Source: DAOUJW01 sp965218945
GTDB lineage: Bacteria > Chloroflexota > Dehalococcoidia > Lucifugimonadales > UBA2985
Direction: 5' to 3'
DNA: 64,000 nt
Assembly (NCBI GenBank): GCA_965218945.1
Contig: OZ244718.1
Coordinates: 496,001-560,000 of the forward strand
Each line of letters begins with the position of its first letter. The first letter of the stretch is position 1. The position numbers and the translations under genes are program-made. Below, one piece after another: positions 7,736 through 16,661 of this stretch. The notes beneath the pieces were generated by a model. That model was not told where the DNA came from. It ran no database searches and saw nothing but the letters and a program-made list of their open reading frames with translations.

Positions 7736-9250
7736 ATGAAAGCACTTATCAGCGTATATGACAAAACGGGAGTCGTCGAGTTTGGTCGGCGTCTGGCGGA
7801 AATCGGGATTGAGTTGGTCAGCACCGGAGGGACGCACCGTACTCTCCAGGACGCCAACCTTCCCGTGCAGCAGGTCTCGGACCTGACCGGCTTCCCGGAG
7901 ATTCTGGACGGCCGCGTGAAGACCCTGCACCCGTCCATCCACGGCGGTATACTGGCCCGCCGCGATGTGCCTGAGCACGTCTCCGAGCTTGAGAGACGCG
8001 GCATTGCGTCCATAGACCTGGTTGCCGTTAACCTCTACCCCTTTGCCGACACAATCGCCAAGCCGGACGTGAGCCTTGACGAGGCGCTGGAGAATATCGA
8101 CATCGGCGGTCCCACCATGATCCGCGCCGCGGCCAAGAACTTCCCCTTTGTCGCCGTGGTCGTGGACCCTTCGGACTACGACTGGGTGGTGGAGCGAATG
8201 GCGGCGGGCGGCCTCTCCATCGATGAGAGGCAGAAGCTGGCGCAGAAGGCATTCCAGCACGTCGCCCTGTACGACACCAACATCGCCCAGTACCTCAGGG
8301 GCCAGGACGACCTGGGGCAGGAGCTGACCCTGGGGTACAACAAGCTATTCGACCTGCGATACGGCGAGAACCCTCACCAGCAGGCTGCATTCTACGGGGA
8401 ACTGAACCCCCAGGGCATTGCCGGGGCCAGACAGCTTCACGGGAGAGAGCTCTCCTACAATAACATCCTGGACGCCGACGCTGCATGGCGGGCGGTGTCC
8501 GACTTCGGTGGGCCGGCCGTGGCGGTGATAAAGCACACGAACCCCTGTGGCCTGGCGGTTCACCAGGACCAGGTTGAGGCCTACAAGAGGGCATTTGACG
8601 GCGACCCGGTATCGGCATTTGGAGGCATCGTGGCCTTCAATCGCACTGTGACGACGGAGGCGGCCGAGGCCATGCGACAGGTCTTCTACGAGATTGTCTT
8701 GGCCCCGGATTTCGAGCCGGGCGCGATGGAGATACTGAACAAGAAGCGCGACCTTCGCATCCTGGCCCTGGGCGACGGCGCACGGGGAGCCGGAAGCTGG
8801 GAGGTGCGCCAGGTGCTGGGCGGCGTGCTTATGCAGAACCAGGACATCCTTGAGGAGGATATCCAGGACTGGAAGCCCGCTACCAAGCGAAGCCCCACCG
8901 AGGAGGAGCTTCTGGATCTGGCCTTCGCCTGGAAGGTTGTGAAGCACATCAAGTCCAACGCCATCGTTTTAGTCAAGGACCAGACGCTCCTTGGTATGGG
9001 CGCCGGTCAACCCAACCGCGTCACCAGCGTCCACCTGGCTCTGAGGGCGGCGGGCGAGTCGGCTCGCGGGTCGGCGCTGGCCTCCGACGCCTTCTTTCCC
9101 TTCCCGGACGGCCTGGAGACGGCCGCGGAGGGAGGCGTCACGGCAGTCGTGCAACCCGGCGGGTCCATCCGCGACCAGGAGGTCATCGACGCCGCTGACA
9201 AGGCCGGCATAGCAATGCTGTTCACGGGTGTCCGCCACTTCCGGCACTAG
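7736..9250 (+). CDS. purH: Bifunctional AICAR formyltransferase/IMP cyclohydrolase
   Basis: 504 residues. The N-terminal ~200 residues are the MGS-like IMP cyclohydrolase domain (SVYDKTGVVEFGRRL, STGGTHRTL, GRVKTLHPSIHGGIL). The C-terminal part is AICAR transformylase (LRYGENPHQQAAFY, VIKHTNPCGLAV, SDAFFPFPDGLE, VVQPGGSIRD). Together they perform the last two steps to IMP. Both domains look complete. It is translationally close to purM (3-base gap). Confidence 0.97.
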   Translation: MKALISVYDKTGVVEFGRRLAEIGIELVSTGGTHRTLQDANLPVQQVSDLTGFPEILDGRVKTLHPSIHGGILARRDVPEHVSELERRGIASIDLVAVNLYPFADTIAKPDVSLDEALENIDIGGPTMIRAAAKNFPFVAVVVDPSDYDWVVERMAAGGLSIDERQKLAQKAFQHVALYDTNIAQYLRGQDDLGQELTLGYNKLFDLRYGENPHQQAAFYGELNPQGIAGARQLHGRELSYNNILDADAAWRAVSDFGGPAVAVIKHTNPCGLAVHQDQVEAYKRAFDGDPVSAFGGIVAFNRTVTTEAAEAMRQVFYEIVLAPDFEPGAMEILNKKRDLRILALGDGARGAGSWEVRQVLGGVLMQNQDILEEDIQDWKPATKRSPTEEELLDLAFAWKVVKHIKSNAIVLVKDQTLLGMGAGQPNRVTSVHLALRAAGESARGSALASDAFFPFPDGLETAAEGGVTAVVQPGGSIRDQEVIDAADKAGIAMLFTGVRHFRH

Positions 9251-9258
9251 AGCGACCG

Positions 9259-9996
9259 ATGGCTCCACTGGTTGACGTTGTAATCCCCGTCCTGAACGAA
9301 GAGCGGGCCCTGCCCAACTGCGTGGCCTCTCTTCTGGAGTTCATGGGTGAGAATTCGCCGTACCCCTTCCGTATCGTGATAGCCGACAACGGGTCGACGG
9401 ACCGTACGCCTGACATCGCCGAGACCCTCTCCCAGGAACACGAGCAGGTGACCTGGAGCCGCCTGGAGATCAGGGGAAGGGGCAGGGCGCTGCGGAAGGC
9501 GTGGCTGGAGAGCGACGCCGATATCCTCACATACATGGACGTGGACCTGTCCACGGGCCTTGAGGCGTTTCCTCCGATGGTGCGCGCCATCGGCGAGGAG
9601 GGCTTTGACCTAGCAGTAGGCTCGCGCCTGATGAGGGGGTCTTCGGTGGAAAAGCGCGCCTTCAAGCGGGAAGTGACGTCCCGGTCCTACAACCTGATAA
9701 TCAAGGCCGCCTTCTTCACAAGGTTCTCCGACGCCCAATGCGGCTTCAAGGCCATCAGCAGCAGTGCCGCTCAGACGCTGATTCCCAAGATAATGGACCA
9801 GGGGTGGTTCTTCGACTCGGAGCTGCTCATCCTTGCGGAGAAGGGCGGCTACCGCATCAAGGACATCCCGGTGAACTGGGTTGACGACCCCGACACGCGC
9901 GTCCGCGTCATCAAGACCGCCACGGACGACCTGAAGGGTCTGATGAGACTGCGGTTTGGAGGTGTGTCCAGGGCCCTGAAGTCGGACGGGGGTTAG
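9259..9996 (+). CDS. Family 2 glycosyltransferase (dolichyl-phosphate glucose synthase-like)
   Basis: 245 residues. The GT-A fold starts VDVVIPVLNEERALPNCV, followed by IADNGSTDRT (nucleotide-sugar binding) and the metal-binding TYMDVDLSTGLE (DxD). DAQCGFKAISSSAA and GWFFDSELLILAE match the dolichol/polyprenyl-phosphate hexose synthase group, which makes lipid-linked sugar donors. There is no C-terminal membrane segment. It starts 8 bases after purH, so it rides at the end of the purine operon without an obvious functional link. Confidence 0.85.
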   Translation: MAPLVDVVIPVLNEERALPNCVASLLEFMGENSPYPFRIVIADNGSTDRTPDIAETLSQEHEQVTWSRLEIRGRGRALRKAWLESDADILTYMDVDLSTGLEAFPPMVRAIGEEGFDLAVGSRLMRGSSVEKRAFKREVTSRSYNLIIKAAFFTRFSDAQCGFKAISSSAAQTLIPKIMDQGWFFDSELLILAEKGGYRIKDIPVNWVDDPDTRVRVIKTATDDLKGLMRLRFGGVSRALKSDGG

Positions 9997-10106
9997 GGGG
10001 CAGCAGCCCGGCTCACCCTTCGACGGGCTCAGAGCCTGGCCCAGGATTAGGCGCAGCCCTTTTGAACGTCAGCGTAGCCGGATAAGCTTGGGCAGCCGCG
10101 GCCTCT

Positions 10107-11859
10107 GTAGGGGCGGTTCGCGGAGCCTGTCCCAGAATGATGAATTGGTGACTATTGGTGAGTCGGTCGTGCCAAGTCCGAGTCTGTTGTCACAGTCGGA
10201 GCGATGTCTTGACCGTCATTCGATCTTGCAGGCGGCGCGGATTAGGAGACATGGTTGGTTAGGCCGTCGTCGGTCACCCCCTCATGGCCCTGCTATCGCC
10301 GCCTGCGCCCATCTCTGGTTCCACCTGGGTCTGCCCCGGTCGCGCCATACGCGCCACAGGGTGCGCAGGTTGAAGCTCGTGGCCAACAAGACCCATTCGG
10401 CCGACACATTGACAATGCCACGGAGCAAGAACCGCCGAGCGCCCTGTTGCTCTTTGAGGATCCCAAAAGCCGGTTCTGGCAGTTGCTTACGCTGCTTGTA
10501 CGCCTCTTTGGCCTCCTCAGTAGACATCCATACCCGATGACGACGCAGGACAGCTTCGTGAGGACCTACCTCCAGCCCACGCCCATGACGCCCATCCTTG
10601 GTGCAGACCCCGAAGGCCGGACACACCTGGCAGACGGCTCCGGAGGCTCGGTACAGACGCATGAGCGTTCCCCTGGTACGCTTGAGTCGGGTGAAGCGCA
10701 GTATCTGGCCCATGGGACAGGTGTAGCTATCCATCTGCTCATCGTAGCAAAAACGGTCCTTGTGGTAGGGGTGTTCAAGGGCCTTGTGCTGCGACTCCGG
10801 CATGATCACCTGTTGTTCCCGTTGGGCGCACGACTCCAGGTTGGCGCCGGAGTGATAGCCCGCATCGGCCAGCGTTGCCTCCGCCCTGTCTCCAATCATC
10901 TCCTCGGCTTGCTCCAGCATTGGAGTCAACTGACCACTGTCGTTGGCCTCACACACCACCTCCGCTGCGGTGATGACTAGCCCCGTGCCTTCGCCGGCGC
11001 CCGGCTCCAGTGGCGAGACCATCGCTTGGGCATTGTAAGCAGCCACGATGCCTCCACCAGCCTTCATCAGACTCGCATCACCATCGGTAAGATTGATACG
11101 TTGCTGTCCCTCTTCACCTGCAAGTTGTTCCATTGCCTGCTGCACCTGTTCTCTCAGCGCCTTGTTCTTGGCAAGCTCCTCCGGCAGACGCACAGAGACA
11201 GCGTCTTCCCCAGCCTCGTTCTGCGCCTCAAGATCACTGATCGCCGCGTCCACCCGCTTCAGCAACCGTTGCAACCCTTCAGCATCAAAGCTCCTATCCT
11301 TCGCTGCATTGGCAGCTATCTTCGTCCCATCCACAGCCTGCACCGCCAACTCCACCAAGCCCATGGCCACCATCGTGCGCACCGTTCGCTTAAAGAGCCT
11401 TCTCATCGCTCCACGATGGTCTCTGTAGAACCGCCACAGGGTATTGTGGTCCGGGTGCTGCCAAGCTGTCAGCCAAAGGTACGGTATCTGGTCTCGGCAG
11501 GCCGCCTCCAGCTTGCGGCACGAGCGCACGCCGGTCATGAACCCATACAACCACACGCTCAGCAGCCCGCGAGGATGGTACGATGGCGCTCCCAATGCCT
11601 CACCATCTATCTCAACTCCCAACTCAGACCATCCCGAACGCTCCAAAGCGTCCACAAACTCCGCCACAAACCGCACCGGATGGTCTTCGGGCACAACTTC
11701 CTCCAGTGTAGGAGGAAACAACCACGGCTGCTCTCGGTTCAGTGGGCGACGCGGCATTGAACTCTCCATCAATCAATTCTTGGCCACAATTCTAACCCGT
11801 TTCACCCACATCCGAAAATACACACCCTTTATGAGACAGGCTCCGCGAACCGCCCCTAC
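10107..11859 (-). mobile_element. IS1182-family insertion sequence
   Basis: Inverted repeats of 25 bases bound the element: 10107-10131, beginning 'gtaggggcggttcgcgg', and its exact reverse complement at 11835-11859. One transposase gene fills the interior. No convincing target-site duplication was seen when comparing the outer flanks. The element lies between a glycosyltransferase and a phosphoesterase gene and does not obviously interrupt either. About 150 bases at the left end (10132-10281) are non-coding. Confidence 0.85.
10282..11772 (-). CDS. IS1182-type transposase
   Basis: 496 residues. The N-terminal DUF772-like region (FPPTLEEVVPEDHPVRFVAE ... YHPRGLLSVWLYGFMTG) is typical of IS1182/IS5-like transposases. 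The DDE core is recognisable: VDGTKIAANAAKDRS has the first Asp, and LADAGYHSGANLES has the second. A C-terminal segment contains a cysteine-bearing region (YTCPMGQ, CQVCPAFGVCT) followed by the EEAKEAYKQRKQLPEPAFG stretch with the catalytic Glu candidate. The frame is intact, so the element may be active. ATG at 11772, 11769 or 11757 could be the start. Confidence 0.88.
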   Translation of the reverse strand: MMESSMPRRPLNREQPWLFPPTLEEVVPEDHPVRFVAEFVDALERSGWSELGVEIDGEALGAPSYHPRGLLSVWLYGFMTGVRSCRKLEAACRDQIPYLWLTAWQHPDHNTLWRFYRDHRGAMRRLFKRTVRTMVAMGLVELAVQAVDGTKIAANAAKDRSFDAEGLQRLLKRVDAAISDLEAQNEAGEDAVSVRLPEELAKNKALREQVQQAMEQLAGEEGQQRINLTDGDASLMKAGGGIVAAYNAQAMVSPLEPGAGEGTGLVITAAEVVCEANDSGQLTPMLEQAEEMIGDRAEATLADAGYHSGANLESCAQREQQVIMPESQHKALEHPYHKDRFCYDEQMDSYTCPMGQILRFTRLKRTRGTLMRLYRASGAVCQVCPAFGVCTKDGRHGRGLEVGPHEAVLRRHRVWMSTEEAKEAYKQRKQLPEPAFGILKEQQGARRFLLRGIVNVSAEWVLLATSFNLRTLWRVWRDRGRPRWNQRWAQAAIAGP

Positions 11860-11887
11860 CCTCGGTGTCTCCACAGGCGCATAACAG

Positions 11888-11917
11888 TTGTAAGGGCGGG
11901 CGCTGTCGTGTTATCAT
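11888..11917 (+). promoter_or_regulatory. Putative promoter of the phosphoesterase gene
   Basis: TTGTAA (11888-11893), 18 bases, then TATCAT (11912-11917), just outside the IS right end and about 55 bases before the start codon. It is a moderate match only. Confidence 0.35.
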
Positions 11918-11972
11918 TCCCTAGCGCCGGCAGGCGTGTCCACCGGACGTCTTCAACACGGAGGAATGGTAG

Positions 11973-12701
11973 TTGAACGGGAATCGCCCCGATACCGAGG
12001 TCAGAATACTCCACACCTCGGACAACCACATAGACAAGATCTCCACGTGCGCTGCCCTTGGCAAGGTGGTTGACAAGGCCAACGAGCTTAAGGTGGACCT
12101 GGTCATCCTGGCAGGGGACTTTTTTGATAACGCCAGGGTAAAGGACGAGGTGGTGTTTGAGACCGTCCGCCAGCTTGGACGGTTGGATATGCCGGTGGTG
12201 CTGCTGCCCGGGAACCACGACCAGCTCGACCAGTACACCATATACAACCATCCGGGTTTCAAGGATCTACCCTGGCAGGTGAACCTGCTCCGCAACCCGG
12301 AGGGCGAAACGGTACTCTTTCACGACCTTAAGGTGAACGTCTGGGGCCGCCCCACCTACGATCACCATATGGAATTCCGCCCTCTTGAGGGCGCCCCACC
12401 CAGGAACGGCCCCTGGTGGCACGTGGGCATTGCCCACGGGTTCTACGTAAAGCCGGGAGAGCCAATAGAGCGCTCCTCTCCCATCTTGGCCTATGAGATC
12501 GAGGCCACGGGATACGATTACGTAGCCCTGGGCCACTCGGACTTCTTTGAGGACCTCTCCCAGGGCACCGTCCGAGCGGCATACTCCGGAGCTCCCATAC
12601 TCACCTCGGACGGACGCGAGCTGGGATCGGTGTGCCTGGTGCATCTGCACCCCAATTGGGGGGTGGACTTCCGGCAGGTTCCTCTGGCTGAATCTGAGTA
12701 G
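11973..12701 (+). CDS. Calcineurin-like metallophosphoesterase, SbcD/Mre11-like
   Basis: 242 residues from a TTG with GGAGG nearby upstream. The dinuclear metal motifs are in order: ILHTSDNHID (D, H), LAGDFFDNARV (GD), LLPGNHDQLD (GNHD), VGIAHGFYV (H) and YVALGHSDFFE (GH). This is the architecture of the Mre11/SbcD nuclease core without the C-terminal capping and coiled-coil-binding parts. No SbcC-like ATPase is adjacent, so a role in DNA processing is inferred. It converges on dinB, with 1 base between the stop codons. Confidence 0.8.
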   Translation: MNGNRPDTEVRILHTSDNHIDKISTCAALGKVVDKANELKVDLVILAGDFFDNARVKDEVVFETVRQLGRLDMPVVLLPGNHDQLDQYTIYNHPGFKDLPWQVNLLRNPEGETVLFHDLKVNVWGRPTYDHHMEFRPLEGAPPRNGPWWHVGIAHGFYVKPGEPIERSSPILAYEIEATGYDYVALGHSDFFEDLSQGTVRAAYSGAPILTSDGRELGSVCLVHLHPNWGVDFRQVPLAESE

Positions 12702-12702
12702 C

Positions 12703-13923
12703 CTACCTGGACAGGGCAGAGGTCTTCAGGAGATAGTCCCCGCTCTCCACCTGAAAGTGGCGGTCCAGGGAGAACGTAGCGCCCCTCTGAATCGAGACAA
12801 AGCCGTACTTTCTGCGAATGGCGTCCACGGCAAGGGCGAGGTTCTGGGACCTGTCGTCGCAGCGTTCCAGGAGAGACAGTTGAGATGCCCTTGGGACGAA
12901 GTCGGTGACGCCTATGCCGATGAGCCTCACTGGAGAGCGTCGTTGCTCCAGCGCTCTCTTCAGCAGCAAGACGCCCGGCTCGAAGATATCCTCGTCTCCG
13001 AAAGCGGGCCTTGGCCGCGTGTGGTGTCTGGATAAGGTCTGAAAGTCCTCGTATCTCAGCTTCAGCACCACTCGACGGGCCAGCTTCTCCTCCCTCCTGA
13101 GCTGCGCCCCGACCCTCTCGCTGAGGTAGTGGAGAGTGCCAGTCAGGAAGTTTATATCAAGGGTGTCCTGTGGGAAGGTGGTCTCTCTGCTTATGGACTT
13201 GGCCGGACCCGGCGGGCTGATCCGGCTGTTGTCCTCTCCATTGGCCCACATGTGCAGGTTGTCGCCCCATGACCCCACCAGGCGTCTCAGGGTAGCGGGC
13301 GGCGCCTGGGCCAATTCGCCTATGGTTGTGATGCGCCACTCGTTGAGGACCTTGGCGGTCTTCTCTCCTACGCCGGGGAGCTTTCTCACCGCCAGCGGCG
13401 CGAGAAAGGATGCGTCGCCTCCAACGGGAATCTCCAGTAGGCCGTCGGGCTTGCACTGGTCGGAGGCCACCTTGGCGGCAATCTTGGAACCTGCAATGCC
13501 CACGGATACGGTCACGCCCAGCTCCCTGAGAACGCGGGCCTTGATGTCCATAGCCACCTGCGACAGCGGCCCGTACAGACTGTCGAACCCCGTCATATCC
13601 AGGTAAGCCTCGTCTATGCCCATAGGCTCCAGAAAAGGCGTGTAGTCGCCAAGGATGTCCATGAACATTCGGGACACTTCCTGGTAGCGGGCAAAGCGAC
13701 CCTTGAGGTAGATGGCGTGGGGGCAGAGCTTCTGCGCCCGGGCCAGGGGCATTCCGGCGCGAAGGCCGTAGGGCCGGGCCTCGTAGGAGGCGCAGACAAC
13801 CACGCCTCTGGCTCCCAGCTCTCCACCCACCACCACAGGTTTGCCGACAAGAGAGGGGTCCAAAGCCCGCTCCACGGCCACGAAGAAGGCGTCCAGGTCT
13901 ATGTGGAATATTCGCCTGTCCAT
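12703..13923 (-). CDS. dinB: DNA polymerase IV (Y-family)
   Basis: 406 residues, a little longer than E. coli DinB. The palm motif FHIDLDAFFVAVE has the catalytic D9, and GIDEAYLDM (D104-E105) has the second acidic pair; the usual Ser before DE is Gly here. The HhH thumb is seen in LPGVGEKTAKVL. The little-finger domain includes SISRETTFPQDT. The C-terminus diverges and lacks a recognisable beta-clamp motif. It performs translesion synthesis. It starts at ATG 13923 with its own promoter and converges with the phosphoesterase gene. Confidence 0.93.
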   Translation of the reverse strand: MDRRIFHIDLDAFFVAVERALDPSLVGKPVVVGGELGARGVVVCASYEARPYGLRAGMPLARAQKLCPHAIYLKGRFARYQEVSRMFMDILGDYTPFLEPMGIDEAYLDMTGFDSLYGPLSQVAMDIKARVLRELGVTVSVGIAGSKIAAKVASDQCKPDGLLEIPVGGDASFLAPLAVRKLPGVGEKTAKVLNEWRITTIGELAQAPPATLRRLVGSWGDNLHMWANGEDNSRISPPGPAKSISRETTFPQDTLDINFLTGTLHYLSERVGAQLRREEKLARRVVLKLRYEDFQTLSRHHTRPRPAFGDEDIFEPGVLLLKRALEQRRSPVRLIGIGVTDFVPRASQLSLLERCDDRSQNLALAVDAIRRKYGFVSIQRGATFSLDRHFQVESGDYLLKTSALSR

Positions 13924-13940
13924 GAGAGAACCTGTGTGCT

Positions 13941-13969
13941 AATATCCGGCCTGTGGGAGCCTTTGTCAA
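13941..13969 (-). promoter_or_regulatory. dinB: Putative dinB promoter
   Basis: On the minus strand, TTGACA (13969-13964) is followed by GATATT (13946-13941) at 17 bases; TATTAG at 19 bases is the alternative. No LexA-type operator was recognised around it. Confidence 0.45.
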
Positions 13970-14394
13970 TTGCCGGATGGCGCAGGCAGGGTCTTTCGAT
14001 TACTGGAGTATGTCACTCTGAGCCGCAGGCGAAGAATCCAAAATCCTTCAGTAAGAACTTGGTCCTGGTATTGAAGAGGAGGAATGGAGGCATCGAAATA
14101 CCCTCAATTGCGCAGGTATCCCCACAACGTGTTGGTATTGCCAACTCCTTTAGGATACTACGTCTTTCCTCCACATTCCTGCGCAAGCAGGAATCCAGGG
14201 TCCCTGTAATAGTGGACGATGGACCCCTGCTCCCCGTTTCCACGAGGACAAGCTTCGCAGGGGTGGTCTGGTGCTAGAGTGGTGTTCTTTGCTATTACCA
14301 ACACACCCCGGGAATACCGGTGAGCGGGTGATTGCCCTCAAGGCTGCCCTTACGGGTCCGCGTGAGAGGACAGACAGTACAAGATGGGTGGTCG
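13970..14394. other. Non-coding repeat-bearing gap between dinB and the ABC ATPase gene
   Basis: There is no plausible gene here. A member of the TCATTCTGA/GAAGAATCC repeat family occurs at about 14010-14045 ('tgtcactctgagcc', 'gcgaagaatccaaa'). A GTCAT-type palindrome remnant is at about 14172-14200 ('attcctgcgcaagcaggaat'). The remainder carries no recognised signal. Confidence 0.55.
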
Positions 14395-15153
14395 TCAGCC
14401 CAGGATCTTTGAGAGGAACGACTGGGCGCGCTCGTGCTTGGGGTTGCCGAAGAACTCGTCGGCGGTGCCCTCTTCAATGATGACGCCTTCGTCGAACATG
14501 ATTACGCGATCGGCGACCTCCCGCGCGAAACCGATTTCGTGGCTCACTATCAGCATGGTCATACCGGAGGTCGCCAGCTCGCGCATGACGTCCAGCACCT
14601 CATTGATCATCTCAGGGTCCAGGGCGGAGGTGGGCTCGTCGAAGAGCATAATCTTGGGCTGCATGGCGAGCGCCCTGGCAATGGCGACGCGTTGCTGCTG
14701 ACCGCCCGAAAGCTCGCCGGGGAACTTTCCAGCCTGCTCAGGGATGCCGACCCTCTCCAGTAGCTCGTTGGCGATCTCCTCGGCCCTGCTTTTGGGCCAT
14801 TTCCTGACCTTGATCGGCGCCAGGGTGATGTTCTGCATCACCGTAAGGTGCGGGAAGAGGTTGAACGACTGGAACACCATTCCCACCTCCTTGCGGATGG
14901 AGTCAATGTTCCGCACGTCATTTGACATCTCCAACCCGTCAACGACTATGCTGCCCCTCTGGTGCTCCTCCAGGCGGTTCAACGTACGTATGAATGTGGA
15001 CTTGCCTGAGCCGGACGGCCCAAGTATTACGATCTTCTCACCCCGTTTTACGGAGGTTGTGACGCCCTTGAGGACGTGAAACTCCCCGAACCACTTGTGC
15101 ACGTCATTACATATGATGATGTCTTCCGTTGCCTGATTCAACTCAGCGTTCAT
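14395..15153 (-). CDS. glnQ: Amino-acid ABC transporter ATP-binding protein (GlnQ-type)
   Basis: 252 residues from the ATG at 15153, which has GGAGG 6 bases upstream; the upstream extension to 15234 is rejected for that reason. Walker A is GPSGSGKST (45-53). The Q-loop is in VFQSFNLFPHLT, the signature is LSGGQQQR and Walker B is IMLFDEPTSALDPE, with the H-loop in IVSHEIGFA. The NLFPHLTVMQNITLAPIKVRKW stretch is characteristic of polar amino-acid importers. It energises uptake, but no permease or binding-protein gene is adjacent, so it is an orphan subunit here. Confidence 0.88.
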   Translation of the reverse strand: MNAELNQATEDIIICNDVHKWFGEFHVLKGVTTSVKRGEKIVILGPSGSGKSTFIRTLNRLEEHQRGSIVVDGLEMSNDVRNIDSIRKEVGMVFQSFNLFPHLTVMQNITLAPIKVRKWPKSRAEEIANELLERVGIPEQAGKFPGELSGGQQQRVAIARALAMQPKIMLFDEPTSALDPEMINEVLDVMRELATSGMTMLIVSHEIGFAREVADRVIMFDEGVIIEEGTADEFFGNPKHERAQSFLSKILG

Positions 15154-15187
15154 CCGTTGCCTCCTTCCGATGCCTCCTGACGAGGTG

Positions 15188-15196
15188 ATTATATCA
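15188..15196 (-). promoter_or_regulatory. Extended -10 promoter of the ABC ATPase gene
   Basis: On the minus strand the sequence is TGATATAAT, a perfect extended -10 (TGN-TATAAT), about 35 bases upstream of the ATG. No good -35 is seen. Confidence 0.4.
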
Positions 15197-15363
15197 GAAC
15201 ATGCAAACATCTTGGTGGGGCAGCGTCTGTCCAACCCTGAGTTAACAGGTCCAGGACGTTCGCCTGCGCCGTCACGCCGGTGTCATCGCCGTATTCCATC
15301 GTACCACCATATGCCGTAACTTGTGCGGGAATAGCCGATCACACTCGTCATATTGCGCGGTAC

Positions 15364-15392
15364 TGGACATGGCAGATATTCGGGACTATAGT
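15364..15392 (+). promoter_or_regulatory. Putative promoter of the DAHP synthase gene
   Basis: TGGACA (15364-15369), 17 bases, then TATAGT (15387-15392). It gives a leader of about 65 bases. The remaining divergent gap (15197-15363) shows no gene, and no attenuator or T-box was recognised. Confidence 0.5.
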
Positions 15393-15462
15393 TAGAAGCT
15401 GTTGCAGGAGGCTTGTCCATGTGTGCAGGTCTCTGCCATAAACTTTCTATAGCAGGTGAACC

Positions 15463-16509
15463 ATGCCTCAGATACACGACCTGAACATACAGAGTATAGA
15501 CCCATTACCTACACCGGTTGAGTTCATTGAGAAGTTCCCCATCACTCCCCAGGTAGCCCAGCTTGTGGCTGACGGGCGGGAGGAGATTGCCAGGATACTC
15601 CGCGGCGAAGGGGACAGGCTGCTTGTAATAGCAGGTCCCTGCTCAATCCACGACGTGGAAAGCGGGATTGAGTACGCCACCCGGCTGAAGAAGTTGGCCG
15701 ACGCCGTGCAGGACCGTATCCTGGTGGTTATGCGAGTCTACTTTGAGAAACCCCGCACAACGGTGGGTTGGAAGGGCCTCATCTACGACCCTCACCTCAA
15801 CGGGAGCTTCGACATCACGACCGGGCTGGGCATGGCACGGGAGTTCCTGCTGCGAGTGAGCGATCTGGGACTGCTGTCCGCGATTGAGTTTGTAGACCCA
15901 ATTACGCCCCAGTACGTAGCGGACCTGATTTCATGGGCGGCGATAGGCGCTCGGACTGCGGAGAGCCAGACTCACCGGCAGATGGCGAGCGGCCTCAGTA
16001 TGCCCGTCGGTCTCAAGAACGGCACGGGCGGTAGTGTGCAGCTGGCGGTGGACGGCGTCGTTGCGGCTCAGGCCAAGCAGGCTTTTCTGGGAGTGGACGC
16101 CAATGGCAGGGCGTCCACCGTGGTCACCAAGGGCAATCCCGACTGCCACATAGTGCTGCGGGGCGGCAGCCGCGGCCCCAACTACGATGCAGACTCCGTC
16201 GCCGATGCCGTCGACAGGCTGCAACGAGCGGGCGTGAGTACCCAGCTGGTGGTGGACTGCTCCCACGCCAACTGCGGCAGAGACTACACCAAGGAGCGCG
16301 TAGCCTTCTTCGATGTCCTTGATCAGAGGACCTCAGGAAACAGCAACCTGGTGGGCGTGATGCTGGAGAGCCACCTGAATGAGGGCAACCAGAGGTTGGA
16401 CGAAAGCAACCCCGGCAGCCTGAGCTACGGCGTATCCATCACTGATCCCTGCATCAACTGGGAGGAGACGGTGGAGCTCCTTACCTCTGCTCACCAGAAG
16501 CTGGGGTAA
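15463..16509 (+). CDS. aroF: 3-deoxy-7-phosphoheptulonate (DAHP) synthase, class I
   Basis: 348 residues, close to the E. coli AroF/G/H length. It condenses PEP and erythrose-4-phosphate, the entry step of the shikimate pathway. Family blocks: VIAGPCSIHDVE, VVMRVYFEKPRTTVGWKG, GLLSAIEFVDPITPQY, WAAIGARTAESQTHRQMASG, VGLKNGTGG and VVDCSHANCGRDY with metal-binding His and Cys. The symbol denotes the family only; which feedback inhibitor it responds to cannot be read. It is apparently monocistronic. Confidence 0.95.
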   Translation: MPQIHDLNIQSIDPLPTPVEFIEKFPITPQVAQLVADGREEIARILRGEGDRLLVIAGPCSIHDVESGIEYATRLKKLADAVQDRILVVMRVYFEKPRTTVGWKGLIYDPHLNGSFDITTGLGMAREFLLRVSDLGLLSAIEFVDPITPQYVADLISWAAIGARTAESQTHRQMASGLSMPVGLKNGTGGSVQLAVDGVVAAQAKQAFLGVDANGRASTVVTKGNPDCHIVLRGGSRGPNYDADSVADAVDRLQRAGVSTQLVVDCSHANCGRDYTKERVAFFDVLDQRTSGNSNLVGVMLESHLNEGNQRLDESNPGSLSYGVSITDPCINWEETVELLTSAHQKLG

Positions 16510-16661
16510 TCCCAGGGGGTGCGGTCCTAGCCGCAGATCCGTTTCCTGTAACGCCCGTGGCGGTAGGCAACAATTGGGTATTCGTGCGCGGCACTCGCCT
16601 ATTAGGTGTCAGGCGATTTCTACGGACGTGGAACGCTGCGTCACTATCTTGAGGATAATCC

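Noticed and set aside
10088..10540. ORF of 150 residues across the IS left end
   Set aside because: Shadow frame of the transposase gene and inverted repeat; no family likeness.
10102..11864. Target-site duplication of the IS element
   Set aside because: 'cctc' occurs near both ends but not at matching distances from the inverted repeats.
14128..14310. Inverted GTGTTGGTA pair
   Set aside because: Only 9 matching bases over more than 150 bases; not above chance.
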